Positions 12,451 through 24,091 of a stretch of 29,500 nucleotides of DNA are shown piece after piece. The stretch is from Saccoglossus kowalevskii (Eukaryota > Hemichordata > Enteropneusta > Harrimaniidae): NCBI RefSeq assembly GCF_000003605.2, contig NW_003122545.1:1-29500 (forward strand), read 5' to 3'. Within the stretch, counting starts at the first letter, position 1. Each line of letters opens with the position of its first letter. Both the position numbers and the translations under genes were made by a program. The notes under the pieces are model-generated. The model searched no databases. It worked only from the letters and a program-made list of their open reading frames with translations, and was not told the origin of the DNA.

Positions 12451-12990
12451 TGATACCAGTATTCTCTACAGACCGTGTGTTGATACCAGTATTCTCTACA
12501 GACCGTGTGTTGATACCAGTATTCTCTACAGACCGTGTGTTGATACCAGTATTCTCTACAGACCGTGTGTTGATACCAGTATTCTCTACAGACCGTGTGT
12601 TGATACCAGTATTCTCTACAGACGGTGTGTTGATACATGCATTCTCTACAGACCGTGTGTTGATACCAGTATTCTCTACAGACGGTGTGTTGTTACATGC
12701 ATTCTCTACAGACCGTGTGTTGATACCTGTATTCTCTACAGACCGTGTGTTGGTACCAGTATTCTCTACAGACCGTGTGTTGATACCAGTATTCTCTACA
12801 GACCGTGTGTTGATACCAGTATTCTCTACAGACGGTGTGTTGATACATGCATTCTCTACAGACCGTGTGTTGATACCAGTATTCTCTACAGACCGTGTGT
12901 TGATACATGTATTCTCTACAGACCGTGTGTTGATACCAGTATTCTCTACAGACCGTGTGTTGATACCAGTATTCTCTACAGACCGTGTGT
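12451..12990. repeat. Gamma cassette copy 2 in a duplicate of 17341-17880
   Basis: Five A units, H, C, H, TGTTACATGC (12691), TGATACCTGT (12721), G, A, H, C, A, D and two A units appear identical to 17341-17880 (offset 4890 bp). The match extends to the 23 kb copy at 23342. It stops where 17881 and 23882 carry ATTCTCTATA and 12991 does not. Confidence 0.9.
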
Positions 12991-13320
12991 TGATACCAGT
13001 ATTCTCTACAGACCGTGTGTTGATACCAGTATTCTCTACAGACCGTGTGTTGATACCAGTATTCTCTACAGACCGTGTGTTGATACCAGTATTCTCTACA
13101 GACCGTGTGTTGATACCAGTATTCTCTACAGACCGTGTGTTGATACCAGTATTCTCTACAGACCGTGTGTTGATACCAATATTCTCTACAGACCGTGTGT
13201 TGATACCAGTATTCTCTACAGATCGTGTGTTGATACCAGTATTCTCTACAGACCGTGTGTTGATACATCCATTCTCTACAGACCGTGTGTTGATACCAGT
13301 ATTCTCTACAGACCGTGTGT
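12721..13320. repeat. Duplicate block, partner 15571-16170
   Basis: This 600-bp block matches 15571-16170 at an offset of 2850 bp (95 units). It includes TGATACCTGT, G, A, H, C, A, D and eight A units. TGATACCAAT (13171), a GATCG unit (13201), A, TGATACATCC (13261) and A complete it. TGATACATCC occurs only in these two copies. The two blocks flank the 690-bp repeat cluster, so that cluster sits inside a larger 2850-bp period. Confidence 0.92.
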
Positions 13321-13740
13321 TGATACCAGTATTCTCTACAGACCGTGTGTTGATACCAGTATTCTCTACAGACCGTGTGTTGATACCAGTATTCTCTACA
13401 GACCGTGTGTTGATACATGCATTCTCTACAGACCGTGTGTTGATACCAGTATTCTCTACAGACCGTGTGTTGATACATGTATTCTCTACAGACCGTGTGT
13501 TGATACCAGTATTCTCTACAGACCGTGTGTTGATACCAGTATTCTCTACAGACCGTGTGTTGATACCAGTATTCTCTACAGACCGTGTGTTGATACCAGT
13601 ATTCTCTACAGACCGTGTGTTGATACCAGTATTCTCTACAGACCGTGTGTTGATACCAGTATTCTCTACAGACCGTGTGTTGATACCAGTATTCTCTACA
13701 GACCGTGTGTTGATACCAGTATTCTCTACAGACCATGTGT

Positions 13741-15533
13741 TGGTATCAGTATTCTCCACAGACCATGTGTTGATACCAGTATTCTCTACAGACCGTGTGT
13801 TGATACCAGTATTCTCTACAGACCGTGTGTTGATACCAGTATTCTCTACAGACCGTGTGTTGGTACCAGTATTCTCTACAGACCGTGTGTTGGTACCATT
13901 ATTCTCTACAGACCGTGTGTTGATACCAGTATTCTCTACAGACCGTGTGTTGATACCAGTATTCTCTACAGACCGTGTGTTGATACCAGTATTCTCTACA
14001 GACCGTGTGTTGATACCAGTATTCTCTACAGACCGTGTGTTGATACCAGTATTCTCTACAGACCGTGTGTTGATACCAGTATTCTCTACAGAACGTGTGT
14101 TGATACCAGTATTCTCTACAGACCGTGTGTTGATACCAGTATTCTCTACAGACCGTGTGTTGATACATGCATTCTCTACAGACCGTGTGTTGATACCAGT
14201 ATTCTCTACAGACCGTGTGTTGATACCAGTATTCTCTACAGACCGTGTGTTGATACCAGTATTCTCTACAGACCGTGTGTTGGTACCATTATTCTCTACA
14301 GACCGTGTGTTGATACCAGTATTCTCTACAGACCGTGTGTTGGTACCATTATTCTCTACAGACCGTGTGTTGATACCAGTATTCTCTACAGACCGTGTGT
14401 TGGTACCATTATTCTCTACAGACCATGTGTTGGTATCAGTATTCTCCACAGACCATGTGTTGATACCAGTATTCTCTACAGACCGTGTGTTGATACCAGT
14501 ATTCTCTACAGACCGTGTGTTGATACCAGTATTCTCTACAGACCGTGTGTTGGTACCAGTATTCTCTACAGACCGTGTGTTGGTACCATTATTCTCTACA
14601 GACCGTGTGTTGATACCAGTATTCTCTACAGACCGTGTGTTGATACCAGTATTCTCTACAGACCGTGTGTTGATACCAGTATTCTCTACAGACCGTGTGT
14701 TGATACCAGTATTCTCTACAGACCGTGTGTTGATACCAGTATTCTCTACAGACCGTGTGTTGATACCAGTATTCTCTACAGAACGTGTGTTGATACCAGT
14801 ATTCTCTACAGACCGTGTGTTGATACCAGTATTCTCTACAGACCGTGTGTTGATACATGCATTCTCTACAGACCGTGTGTTGATACCAGTATTCTCTACA
14901 GACCGTGTGTTGATACCAGTATTCTCTACAGACCGTGTGTTGATACCAGTATTCTCTACAGACCGTGTGTTGGTACCATTATTCTCTACAGACCGTGTGT
15001 TGATACCAGTATTCTCTACAGACCGTGTGTTGGTACCATTATTCTCTACAGACCGTGTGTTGATACCAGTATTCTCTACAGACCGTGTGTTGGTACCATT
15101 ATTCTCTACAGACCATGTGTTGGTATCAGTATTCTCCACAGACCATGTGTTGATACCAGTATTCTCTACAGACCGTGTGTTGATACCAGTATTCTCTACA
15201 GACCGTGTGTTGATACCAGTATTCTCTACAGACCGTGTGTTGGTACCAGTATTCTCTACAGACCGTGTGTTGGTACCATTATTCTCTACAGACCGTGTGT
15301 TGATACCAGTATTCTCTACAGACCGTGTGTTGATACCAGTATTCTCTACAGACCGTGTGTTGATACCAGTATTCTCTACAGACCGTGTGTTGATACCAGT
15401 ATTCTCTACAGACCGTGTGTTGATACCAGTATTCTCTACAGACCGTGTGTTGATACCAGTATTCTCTACAGAACGTGTGTTGATACCAGTATTCTCTACA
15501 GACCGTGTGTTGATACCAGTATTCTCTACAGAC
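13741..15533. repeat. 690-bp (23-unit) higher-order repeat, 2.6 tandem copies
   Basis: Copies start at 13741, 14431 and 15121. Each full copy reads V, three A, G, B, five A, E, two A, C, three A, B, A, B, A and a hybrid B with box 3 GACCATG. Copies 1 and 2 appear identical over 690 bp. Copy 3 is identical until unit 15511, which is H instead of A (base 15534), and then continues as C, TGATACCTGT, G. The hybrid B at 14401 and 15091 joins a B front to the GACCATG ending of the unit that normally precedes V (13711). This marks the junction where the repeat was joined to itself. Confidence 0.95.
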
Positions 15534-15570
15534 GGTGTGTTGATACATGCATTCTCTACAGACCGTGTGT

Positions 15571-16170
15571 TGATACCTGTATTCTCTACAGACCGTGTGT
15601 TGGTACCAGTATTCTCTACAGACCGTGTGTTGATACCAGTATTCTCTACAGACCGTGTGTTGATACCAGTATTCTCTACAGACGGTGTGTTGATACATGC
15701 ATTCTCTACAGACCGTGTGTTGATACCAGTATTCTCTACAGACCGTGTGTTGATACATGTATTCTCTACAGACCGTGTGTTGATACCAGTATTCTCTACA
15801 GACCGTGTGTTGATACCAGTATTCTCTACAGACCGTGTGTTGATACCAGTATTCTCTACAGACCGTGTGTTGATACCAGTATTCTCTACAGACCGTGTGT
15901 TGATACCAGTATTCTCTACAGACCGTGTGTTGATACCAGTATTCTCTACAGACCGTGTGTTGATACCAGTATTCTCTACAGACCGTGTGTTGATACCAGT
16001 ATTCTCTACAGACCGTGTGTTGATACCAATATTCTCTACAGACCGTGTGTTGATACCAGTATTCTCTACAGATCGTGTGTTGATACCAGTATTCTCTACA
16101 GACCGTGTGTTGATACATCCATTCTCTACAGACCGTGTGTTGATACCAGTATTCTCTACAGACCGTGTGT
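15571..16170. repeat. Duplicate of 12721-13320
   Basis: The unit order is the same as at 12721-13320, including the rare TGATACCAAT (16021), GATCG (16051) and TGATACATCC (16111) units. The preceding unit is plain C (15541) rather than TGTTACATGC (12691). The match ends downstream at 16171, which is B against A at 13321. Confidence 0.92.
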
Positions 16171-16560
16171 TGGTACCATTATTCTCTACAGACCGTGTGT
16201 TGATACCAGTATTCTCTACAGTCCGTGTGTTGATACCAGTATTCTCTACAGACCGTGTGTTGATACATGCATTCTCTACAGACCGTGTGTTGATACCAGT
16301 ATTCTCTACAGACCGTGTGTTGATACATGTATTCTCTACAGACCGTGTGTTGATACCAGTATTCTCTACAGACCGTGTGTTGGTACCAGTATTCTCTACA
16401 GACCGTGTGTTGATACATGTATTCTCTACAGACCGTGTGTTGATACCAGTATTCTCTACAGACCGTGTGTTGACACCAGTATTCTCTACAGACCGTGTGT
16501 TGATACCAGTATTCTCTACAGACCGTGTGTTGATACCAGTATTCTCTACAGACCGTGTGT
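16171..16560. repeat. Mixed units
   Basis: The order is B, a GTCCG unit (16201), A, C, A, D, A, G (16381), D, A, TGACACCAGT (16471), then consensus units up to H at 16561. The GTCCG form is shared only with the unit at 781. No other feature is visible. Confidence 0.88.
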
Positions 16561-17280
16561 TGATACCAGTATTCTCTACAGACGGTGTGTTGATACCAGT
16601 ATTCTCTACAGACGGTGTGCTGATACCAGTATTCTCTACAGACCGTGTGTTGATACCAGTATTCTCTACAGACCGTGTGTTGATACATGTATTCTCTACA
16701 GACCGTGTGTTGATACCAGTATTCTCTACAGACGGTGTGTTGATACATGCATTCTCTACAGACCGTGTGTTGATACCTGTATTCTCTACAGACCGTGTGT
16801 TGATACATGTATTCTCTACAGACCGTGTGTTGATACCAGTATTCTCTACAGACCGTGTGTTGATACATGCATTCTCTACAGACCGTGTGTTGATACCAGT
16901 ATTCTCTACAGACCGTGTGTTGATACATGTATTCTCTACAGACCGTGTGTTGATACCAGTATTCTCTACAGACCGTGTGTTGATACATGTATTCTCTACA
17001 GACCGTGTGTTGATACCAGTATTCTCTACAGACCGTGTGTTGATACATGCATTCTCTACAGACCGTGTGTTGATACCAGTATTCTCTACAGACCGTGTGT
17101 TGATACATGCATTCTCTACAGACCGTGTGTTGATACCAGTATTCTCTACAGACCGTGTGTTGATACATGTATTCTCTACAGACCGTGTGTTGGTACCAGT
17201 ATTCTCTACAGACCGTGTGTTGACACCAGTATTCTCTACAGACCGTGTGTTGATACCAGAATTTTCTACAGACCGTGTAT
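16561..17280. repeat. Delta cassette copy 2 running into an epsilon relative
   Basis: Delta occupies 16561-16920 and shares its second unit ending GTGTGC with 10951. Its last D leads into alternating D and C units: D 16801, C 16861, D 16921, D 16981, C 17041, C 17101, D 17161, each separated by A. The epsilon tail of G (17191) and TGACACC (17221) follows. The tail unit at 17251 is unusual, with box 1 ending CAGA, box 2 ATTTTCTACA and box 3 ending GTGTAT. The alternation has one D-A pair more than the 20102 and 25471 copies. Confidence 0.9.
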
Positions 17281-17340
17281 TGATACCAGTATTCTCTACA
17301 GACCGTGTGTTGATACCAGTATACTCTACAGACCGTGTGT

Positions 17341-18000
17341 TGATACCAGTATTCTCTACAGACCGTGTGTTGATACCAGTATTCTCTACAGACCGTGTGT
17401 TGATACCAGTATTCTCTACAGACCGTGTGTTGATACCAGTATTCTCTACAGACCGTGTGTTGATACCAGTATTCTCTACAGACCGTGTGTTGATACCAGT
17501 ATTCTCTACAGACGGTGTGTTGATACATGCATTCTCTACAGACCGTGTGTTGATACCAGTATTCTCTACAGACGGTGTGTTGTTACATGCATTCTCTACA
17601 GACCGTGTGTTGATACCTGTATTCTCTACAGACCGTGTGTTGGTACCAGTATTCTCTACAGACCGTGTGTTGATACCAGTATTCTCTACAGACCGTGTGT
17701 TGATACCAGTATTCTCTACAGACGGTGTGTTGATACATGCATTCTCTACAGACCGTGTGTTGATACCAGTATTCTCTACAGACCGTGTGTTGATACATGT
17801 ATTCTCTACAGACCGTGTGTTGATACCAGTATTCTCTACAGACCGTGTGTTGATACCAGTATTCTCTACAGACCGTGTGTTGATACCAGTATTCTCTATA
17901 GACCGTGTGTTGATACATGTATTCTCTACAGACCGTGTGTTGATACCAGTATTCTCTACAGACCGTGTGTTGATACCAGTATTCTCTACAGACCGTGTGT
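17341..18000. repeat. Long-range duplicate block with gamma cassette copy 3, partner 23342-24001
   Basis: This 660-bp block appears identical to 23342-24001, offset 6001 (200 units plus the inserted base near 19151). It holds five A units, H, C, H, TGTTACATGC (17581), TGATACCTGT, G, A, H, C, A, D and two A. An ATTCTCTATA unit (17881), D and two A complete it. The match ends where 24002 carries ATTATC. Confidence 0.93.
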
Positions 18001-18150
18001 TGATACCAGTATTCTCTACAGACCGTGTGTTGATACCAGTATTCTCTACAGACCGTGTGTTGATACCAGTATTCTCTACAGACCGTGTGTTGATACCAGT
18101 ATTCTCTACAGACCGTGTGTTGATACCAGTATTCTCTACAGACCGTGTGT

Positions 18151-18540
18151 TGATACCAGTATTCTCTACAGACGGTGTGTTGATACCAGTATTCTCTACA
18201 GACGGTGTGTTGATACCAGTATTCTCTACAGACCGTGTGTTGATACCAGTATTCTCTACAGACCGTGTGTTGATACATGTATTCTCTACAGACCGTGTGT
18301 TGATACCAGTATTCTCTACAGACGGTGTGTTGATACATGCATTCTCTACAGACCGTGTGTTGATACCTGTATTCTCTACAGACCGTGTGTTGATACATGT
18401 ATTCTCTACAGACCGTGTGTTGATACCAGTATTCTCTACAGACCGTGTGTTGATACATGCATTCTCTACAGACCGTGTGTTGATACCAGTATTCTCTACA
18501 GACCGTGTGTTGATACATGTATTCTCTACAGACCGTGTGT
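18151..18540. repeat. Delta cassette, copy 3
   Basis: Thirteen units match 16561-16950 with one base difference, at 18210 against 16620 (the end of the second H unit). The order is H, H, A, A, D, H, C, TGATACCTGT, D, A, C, A, D. Confidence 0.91.
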
Positions 18541-19140
18541 TGATACCAGTATTCTCTACAGACCGTGTGTTGATACCAGTATTCTCTACAGAACGTGTGT
18601 TGATACCAGTATTCTCTACAGACCGTGTGTTGATACCAGTATTCTCTACAGACCGTGTGTTGATACATGCATTCTCTACAGACCGTGTGTTGATACCAGT
18701 ATTCTCTACAGACCGTGTGTTGATACCAGTATTCTCTACAGACCGTGTGTTGATACCAGTATTCTCTACAGACCGTGTGTTGGTACCAGTATTCTCTACA
18801 GACCGTGTGTTGGTACCATTATTCTCTACAGACCGTGTGTTGATACCAGTATCCTCTACAGACCGTGTGTTGATACCAGTATTCTCTACAGACCGTGTGT
18901 TGATACCAGTATTCTCTACAGACCGTGTGTTGATACCAGTATTCTCTACAGACCGTGTGTTGATACCAGTATTCTCTACAGACCGTGTGTTGATACCAGT
19001 ATTCTCTACAGAACGTGTGTTGATACCAGTATTCTCTACAGACCGTGTGTTGATACCAGTATTCTCTACAGACCGTGTGTTGATACCAGTATTCTCTACA
19101 GACCGTGTGTTGATACCAGTATTCTCTACAGACCGTGTGT
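18541..19140. repeat. E, C, G, B series related to the 690-bp repeat
   Basis: E (18571), three A counting from 18601 with C at 18661, three A, G (18781), B (18811), a unit with ATCCTC in box 2 (18841), four A, E (18991) and consensus units. B to E is six units apart, as in the 690-bp repeat, but no V unit precedes G. Confidence 0.88.
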
Positions 19141-19171
19141 TGATACCAGTTATTCTCTACAGACCGTGTGT
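19141..19171. other. 31-bp unit: one-base T insertion
   Basis: An extra T lies at the junction of boxes 1 and 2 (base 19151 or its neighbour), giving CAGTTATTC. This is the first length change after 638 exact 30-bp units, and it shifts the phase of every unit up to 24120. Confidence 0.95.
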
Positions 19172-19681
19172 TGATACCAGTATTCTCTACAGACCGTGTG
19201 TTGATACCAGTATTCTCTACAGACCGTGTGTTGATACCAGTATTCTCTACAGACCGTGTGTTGATACCAGTATTCTCTACAGACCGTGTGTTGATACCAG
19301 TATTCTCTACAGACCGTGTGTTGATACCAGTATTCTCTACAGACCGTGTGTTGATACCAGTATTCTCTACAGACCGTGTGTTGATACCAGTATTCTCTAC
19401 AGACCGTGTGTTGATACCAGTATTCTCTACAGACCGTGTGTTGATACCAGTATTCTCTACAGACCGTGTGTTGATACCAGTATTCTCTACAGACCGTGTG
19501 TTGATACCAGTATTCTCTACAGACCGTGTGTTGATACCAGTATTCTCTACAGACCGTGTGTTGATACCAGTATTCTCTACAGACCGTGTGTTGATACCAG
19601 TATTCTCTACAGACCGTGTGTTGATACCAGTATTCTCTACAGACCGTGTGTTGATACCAGTATTCTCTACAGACCGTGTGT
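19172..19681. repeat. Pure consensus run, 17 units
   Basis: Seventeen identical type A units follow the 31-bp unit and stop at D (19682). No other feature is visible. Confidence 0.93.
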
Positions 19682-19771
19682 TGATACATGTATTCTCTAC
19701 AGACCGTGTGTTGATACCAGTATTCTCTACAGACCGTGTGTTGATACCAGTATTCTCTACAGACCGTGTGT

Positions 19772-20701
19772 TGATACCAGTATTCTCTACAGACCGTTTG
19801 TTGATACCAGTATTCTCTGCAGACCGTGTGTTGACACCAGTATTCTCTACAGACCGTGTGTTGATACCAGTATTCTCTACAGACCGTGTGTTGATACCAG
19901 TATTCTCTACAGACCGTGTGTTGATACCAGTATTCTCTACAGACCGTGTGTTGATACCAGTATTCTCTACAGACCGTGTGTTGATACCAGTATTCTCTAC
20001 AGACCGTGTGTTGATATCAGTATTCTCTACAGACCGTGTGTTGATACCAGTATTCTCTACAGACCGTGTGTTGATACCAGTATTCTCTACAGACCGTGTG
20101 TTGATACATGTATTCTCTACAGACCGTGTGTTGATACCAGTATTCTCTACAGACCGTGTGTTGATACATGCATTCTCTACAGACCGTGTGTTGATACCAG
20201 TATTCTCTACAGACCGTGTGTTGATACATGTATTCTCTACAGACCGTGTGTTGATACCAGTATTCTCTACAGACCGTGTGTTGATACATGCATTCTCTAC
20301 AGACCGTGTGTTGATACCAGTATTCTCTACAGACCGTGTGTTGATACATGCATTCTCTACAGACCGTGTGTTGATACCAGTATTCTCTACAGACCGTGTG
20401 TTGATACATGTATTCTCTACAGACCGTGTGTTGGTACCAGTATTCTCTACAGACCGTGTGTTGACACCAGTATTCTCTACAGACCGTGTGTTGATACCAG
20501 TATTTTCTACAGACCGTGTGTTGATACCAGTATTCTCTACAGACCGTGTGTTGATACCAGTATTCTCTACAGACCGTGTGTTGATACCAGTATTCTCTAC
20601 AGACCGTGTGTTGATACCAGTATTCTCTACAGACCGTGTGTTGATACCAGTATTCTCTACAGACCGTGTGTTGATACCAGTATTCTCTACAGACCGTGTG
20701 T
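19772..20701. repeat. Long-range duplicate block with epsilon cassette copy 2, partner 25141-26100
   Basis: Bases 19772-20431 appear identical to 25141-25800. Shared rare forms are GACCGTTTGT (19772), ATTCTCTGCA (19802), TGACACCAGT (19832) and TGATATCAGT (20012), followed by the alternating D and C series. The 25 kb copy then has one extra A unit (25801). Identity resumes, 20432-20701 matching 25831-26100, including the G, TGACACC and ATTTTC tail. Confidence 0.93.
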
Positions 20702-21031
20702 TGATACCAGTATTCTCTACAGACGGTGTGTTGATACATGCATTCTCTACAGACCGTGTGTTGATACCAGTATTCTCTACAGACGGTGTGTTGTTACATG
20801 CATTCTCTACAGACCGTGTGTTGATACCTGTATTCTCTACAGACCGTGTGTTGGTACCAGTATTCTCTACAGACCGTGTGTTGATACCAGTATTCTCTAC
20901 AGACCGTGTGTTGATACCAGTATACTCTACAGACGGTGTGTTGATACATGCATTCTCTACAGACCGTGTGTTGATACCAGTATTCTCTACAGACCGTGTG
21001 TTGATACATGTATTCTCTACAGACCGTGTGT
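20702..21031. repeat. Gamma cassette, copy 4
   Basis: The order is H, C, H, TGTTACATGC (20792), TGATACCTGT, G, A, a unit with ATACTC and an H box 3 (20912), C, A, D. It differs from the 12.6, 17.5 and 23.5 kb copies mainly by the ATACTC change, a form otherwise seen at 17311. Confidence 0.9.
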
Positions 21032-21271
21032 TGATACCAGTATTCTCTACAGACCGTGTGTTGATACCAGTATTCTCTACAGACCGTGTGTTGATACCAG
21101 TATTCTCTACAGACCGTGTGTTGATACCAGTATTCTCTACAGACCGTGTGTTGATATCAGTATTCTCTACAGACCGTGTGTTGATACCAGTATTCTCTAC
21201 AGACCGTGTGTTGATACCAGTATTCTCTACAGACCGTGTGTTGATACATGTATTCTCTACAGACCGTGTGT

Positions 21272-21781
21272 TGATACCAGTATTCTCTACAGACCGTGTG
21301 TTGGTACCATTATTCTCTACAGACCGTGTGTTGATACCAGTATTCTCTACAGACCGTGTGTTGATACCAGTATTCTCTACAGACCGTGTGTTGATACATG
21401 CATTCTCTACAGACCGTGTGTTGATACCAGTATTCTCTACAGATCGTGTGTTGATACATGTATTCTCTACAGACCGTGTGTTGATACCAGTATTCTCTAC
21501 AGACCGTGTGTTGGTACCAGTATTCTCTACAGACCGTGTGTTGATACCAGTATTCTCTACAGACCGTGTGTTGATACCAGTATTCTATACAGACCGTGTG
21601 TTGACACCAGTATTCTTTACAGACCGTGTGTTGATACCAGTATTCTCTACAGACCGTGTGTTGATACCAGTATTCTCTACAGACCGTGTGTTGATACCAG
21701 TATTCTCTACAGACCGTGTGTTGATAACAGTATTCTCTACAGACCGTGTGTTGATACCAGTATTCTCTACAGACCGTGTGT
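21272..21781. repeat. Duplicate of 3991-4500
   Basis: The same units appear in the same order as at 3991-4500: GATCG (21422), ATTCTATACA (21572), TGACACCAGT with ATTCTTTACA (21602) and TGATAACAGT (21722). The copies are about 17.3 kb apart. Confidence 0.93.
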
Positions 21782-21841
21782 TGATACCAGTATTCTCTAC
21801 AGACCGTGTGTTGATACCAGTATTCTCTACAGACCGTGTGT

Positions 21842-22441
21842 TGATACCAGTATTCTCTACAGACCGTGTGTTGATACCAGTATTCTCTACAGACCGTGTG
21901 TTGATACCAGTATTCTCTACAGACCGTGTGTTGGTACCATTATTCTCTACAGACCGTGTATTGATACCAGTATTCTCTACAGACCGTGTGTTGGTACCAT
22001 TATTCTCTACAGACCGTGTGTTGATACCAGTATTCTCTACAGACCGTGTGTTGGTACCATTATTCTCTACAGACCGTGTGTTGATACCAGTATTCTCTAC
22101 AGACCGTGTGTTGATACCAGTATTCTCTACAGACCGTGTGTTGATACATGCATTCTCTACAGACCGTGTGTTGATACATGCATTCTCTACAGACCGTGTG
22201 TTGATACCAGTATTCTCTACAGACCGTGTGTTGATACATGTATTCTCTACAGACCGTGTGTTGATACCAGTATTCTCTACAGACCGTGTGTTGATACCAG
22301 TATTCTCTACAGACCGTGTGTTGATACCAGTATTCTCTACAGACCGTGTGTTGATACCAGTATTCTCTACAGACCGTGTGTTGATACCAGTATTCTCTAC
22401 AGACCGTGTGTTGATACCAGTATTCTCTACAGACCGTGTGT
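21842..22441. repeat. Duplicate of 841-1440 with alpha cassette copy 5
   Basis: Alpha occupies 21902-22261 with B* in second place, the same state as the 901 copy. The flanking A units also match for 600 bp in total. It follows the 3991-4500 duplicate closely (60 bp gap), although the two originals are about 2.5 kb apart and in the opposite order. Confidence 0.9.
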
Positions 22442-22471
22442 TGATACCAGTATTCTCTACAGACCGTGTGT

Positions 22472-22951
22472 TGATACCAGTATTCTCTACAGACCATGTG
22501 TTGGTATCAGTATTCTCCACAGACCATGTGTTGATACCAGTATTCTCTACAGACCGTGTGTTGATACCAGTATTCTCTACAGACCGTGTGTTGATACCAG
22601 TATTCTCTACAGACCGTGTGTTGGTACCAGTATTCTCTACAGACCGTGTGTTGGTACCATTATTCTCTACAGACCGTGTGTTGATACCAGTATTCTCTAC
22701 AGACCGTGTGTTGATACCAGTATTCTCTACAGACCGTGTGTTGATACCAGTATTCTCTACAGACCGTGTGTTGATACCAGTATTCTCTACAGACCGTGTG
22801 TTGATACCAGTATTCTCTACAGAACGTGTGTTGATACCAGTATTCTCTACAGACCGTGTGTTGATACCAGTATTCTCTACAGACCGTGTGTTGATACCAG
22901 TATTCTCTACAGACCGTGTGTTGATACATGCATTCTCTACAGACCGTGTGT
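22472..22951. repeat. V cassette variant with shifted E unit
   Basis: The order is a GACCATG unit (22472), V (22502), three A, G, B (22652), four A, E (22802), three A, C (22922). In the 9.4 and 13.7-15.1 kb copies the spacing between B and C is the same (270 bp) but E sits one unit later, with five A before it and two after. The form with four before and three after is shared with 28303-28602. Confidence 0.91.
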
Positions 22952-23491
22952 TGATACCAGTATTCTCTACAGACCGTGTGTTGATACCAGTATTCTCTAC
23001 AGACCGTGTGTTGATACCAGTATTCTCTACAGACCGTGTGTTGATACCAGTATTCTCTACAGACCGTGTGTTGATACCAGTATTCTCTACAGACCGTGTG
23101 TTGATACCAGTATTCTCTACAGACCGTGTGTTGATACCAGTATTCTCTACAGACCGTGTGTTGATACCAGTATTCTCTACAGACCGTGTGTTGATACCAG
23201 TATTCTCTACAGACCGTGTGTTGATACCAGTATTCTCTACAGACCGTGTGTTGATACCAGTATTCTCTACAGACCGTGTGTTGATACCAGTATTCTCTAC
23301 AGACCGTGTGTTGATACCAGTATTCTCTACAGACCGTGTGTTGATACCAGTATTCTCTACAGACCGTGTGTTGATACCAGTATTCTCTACAGACCGTGTG
23401 TTGATACCAGTATTCTCTACAGACCGTGTGTTGATACCAGTATTCTCTACAGACCGTGTGTTGATACCAGTATTCTCTACAGACCGTGTGT
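22952..23491. repeat. Pure consensus run, 18 units
   Basis: Eighteen identical type A units lie between C (22922) and H (23492). The last five belong to the duplicate of 17341-18000. Confidence 0.92.
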
Positions 23492-24001
23492 TGATACCAG
23501 TATTCTCTACAGACGGTGTGTTGATACATGCATTCTCTACAGACCGTGTGTTGATACCAGTATTCTCTACAGACGGTGTGTTGTTACATGCATTCTCTAC
23601 AGACCGTGTGTTGATACCTGTATTCTCTACAGACCGTGTGTTGGTACCAGTATTCTCTACAGACCGTGTGTTGATACCAGTATTCTCTACAGACCGTGTG
23701 TTGATACCAGTATTCTCTACAGACGGTGTGTTGATACATGCATTCTCTACAGACCGTGTGTTGATACCAGTATTCTCTACAGACCGTGTGTTGATACATG
23801 TATTCTCTACAGACCGTGTGTTGATACCAGTATTCTCTACAGACCGTGTGTTGATACCAGTATTCTCTACAGACCGTGTGTTGATACCAGTATTCTCTAT
23901 AGACCGTGTGTTGATACATGTATTCTCTACAGACCGTGTGTTGATACCAGTATTCTCTACAGACCGTGTGTTGATACCAGTATTCTCTACAGACCGTGTG
24001 T
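23342..24001. repeat. Duplicate of 17341-18000, gamma cassette copy 5
   Basis: The block appears identical to 17341-18000, including TGTTACATGC (23582) and ATTCTCTATA (23882). Downstream, ATTATC (24002), A, ATTCTCCACA (24062) and D (24092) match 28033-28152 instead. The sequence therefore switches similarity partner at about 24002. Confidence 0.92.
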
Positions 24002-24091
24002 TGATACCAGTATTATCTACAGACCGTGTGTTGATACCAGTATTCTCTACAGACCGTGTGTTGATACCAGTATTCTCCACAGACCGTGTGT

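Noticed and set aside
4304-15139. A minus-strand open frame of about 3611 codons with an NTRSVENTGI repeat
   Set aside because: It is the mirror of the same stop-free repeat. It has no non-repeat domain, signal peptide or plausible start.
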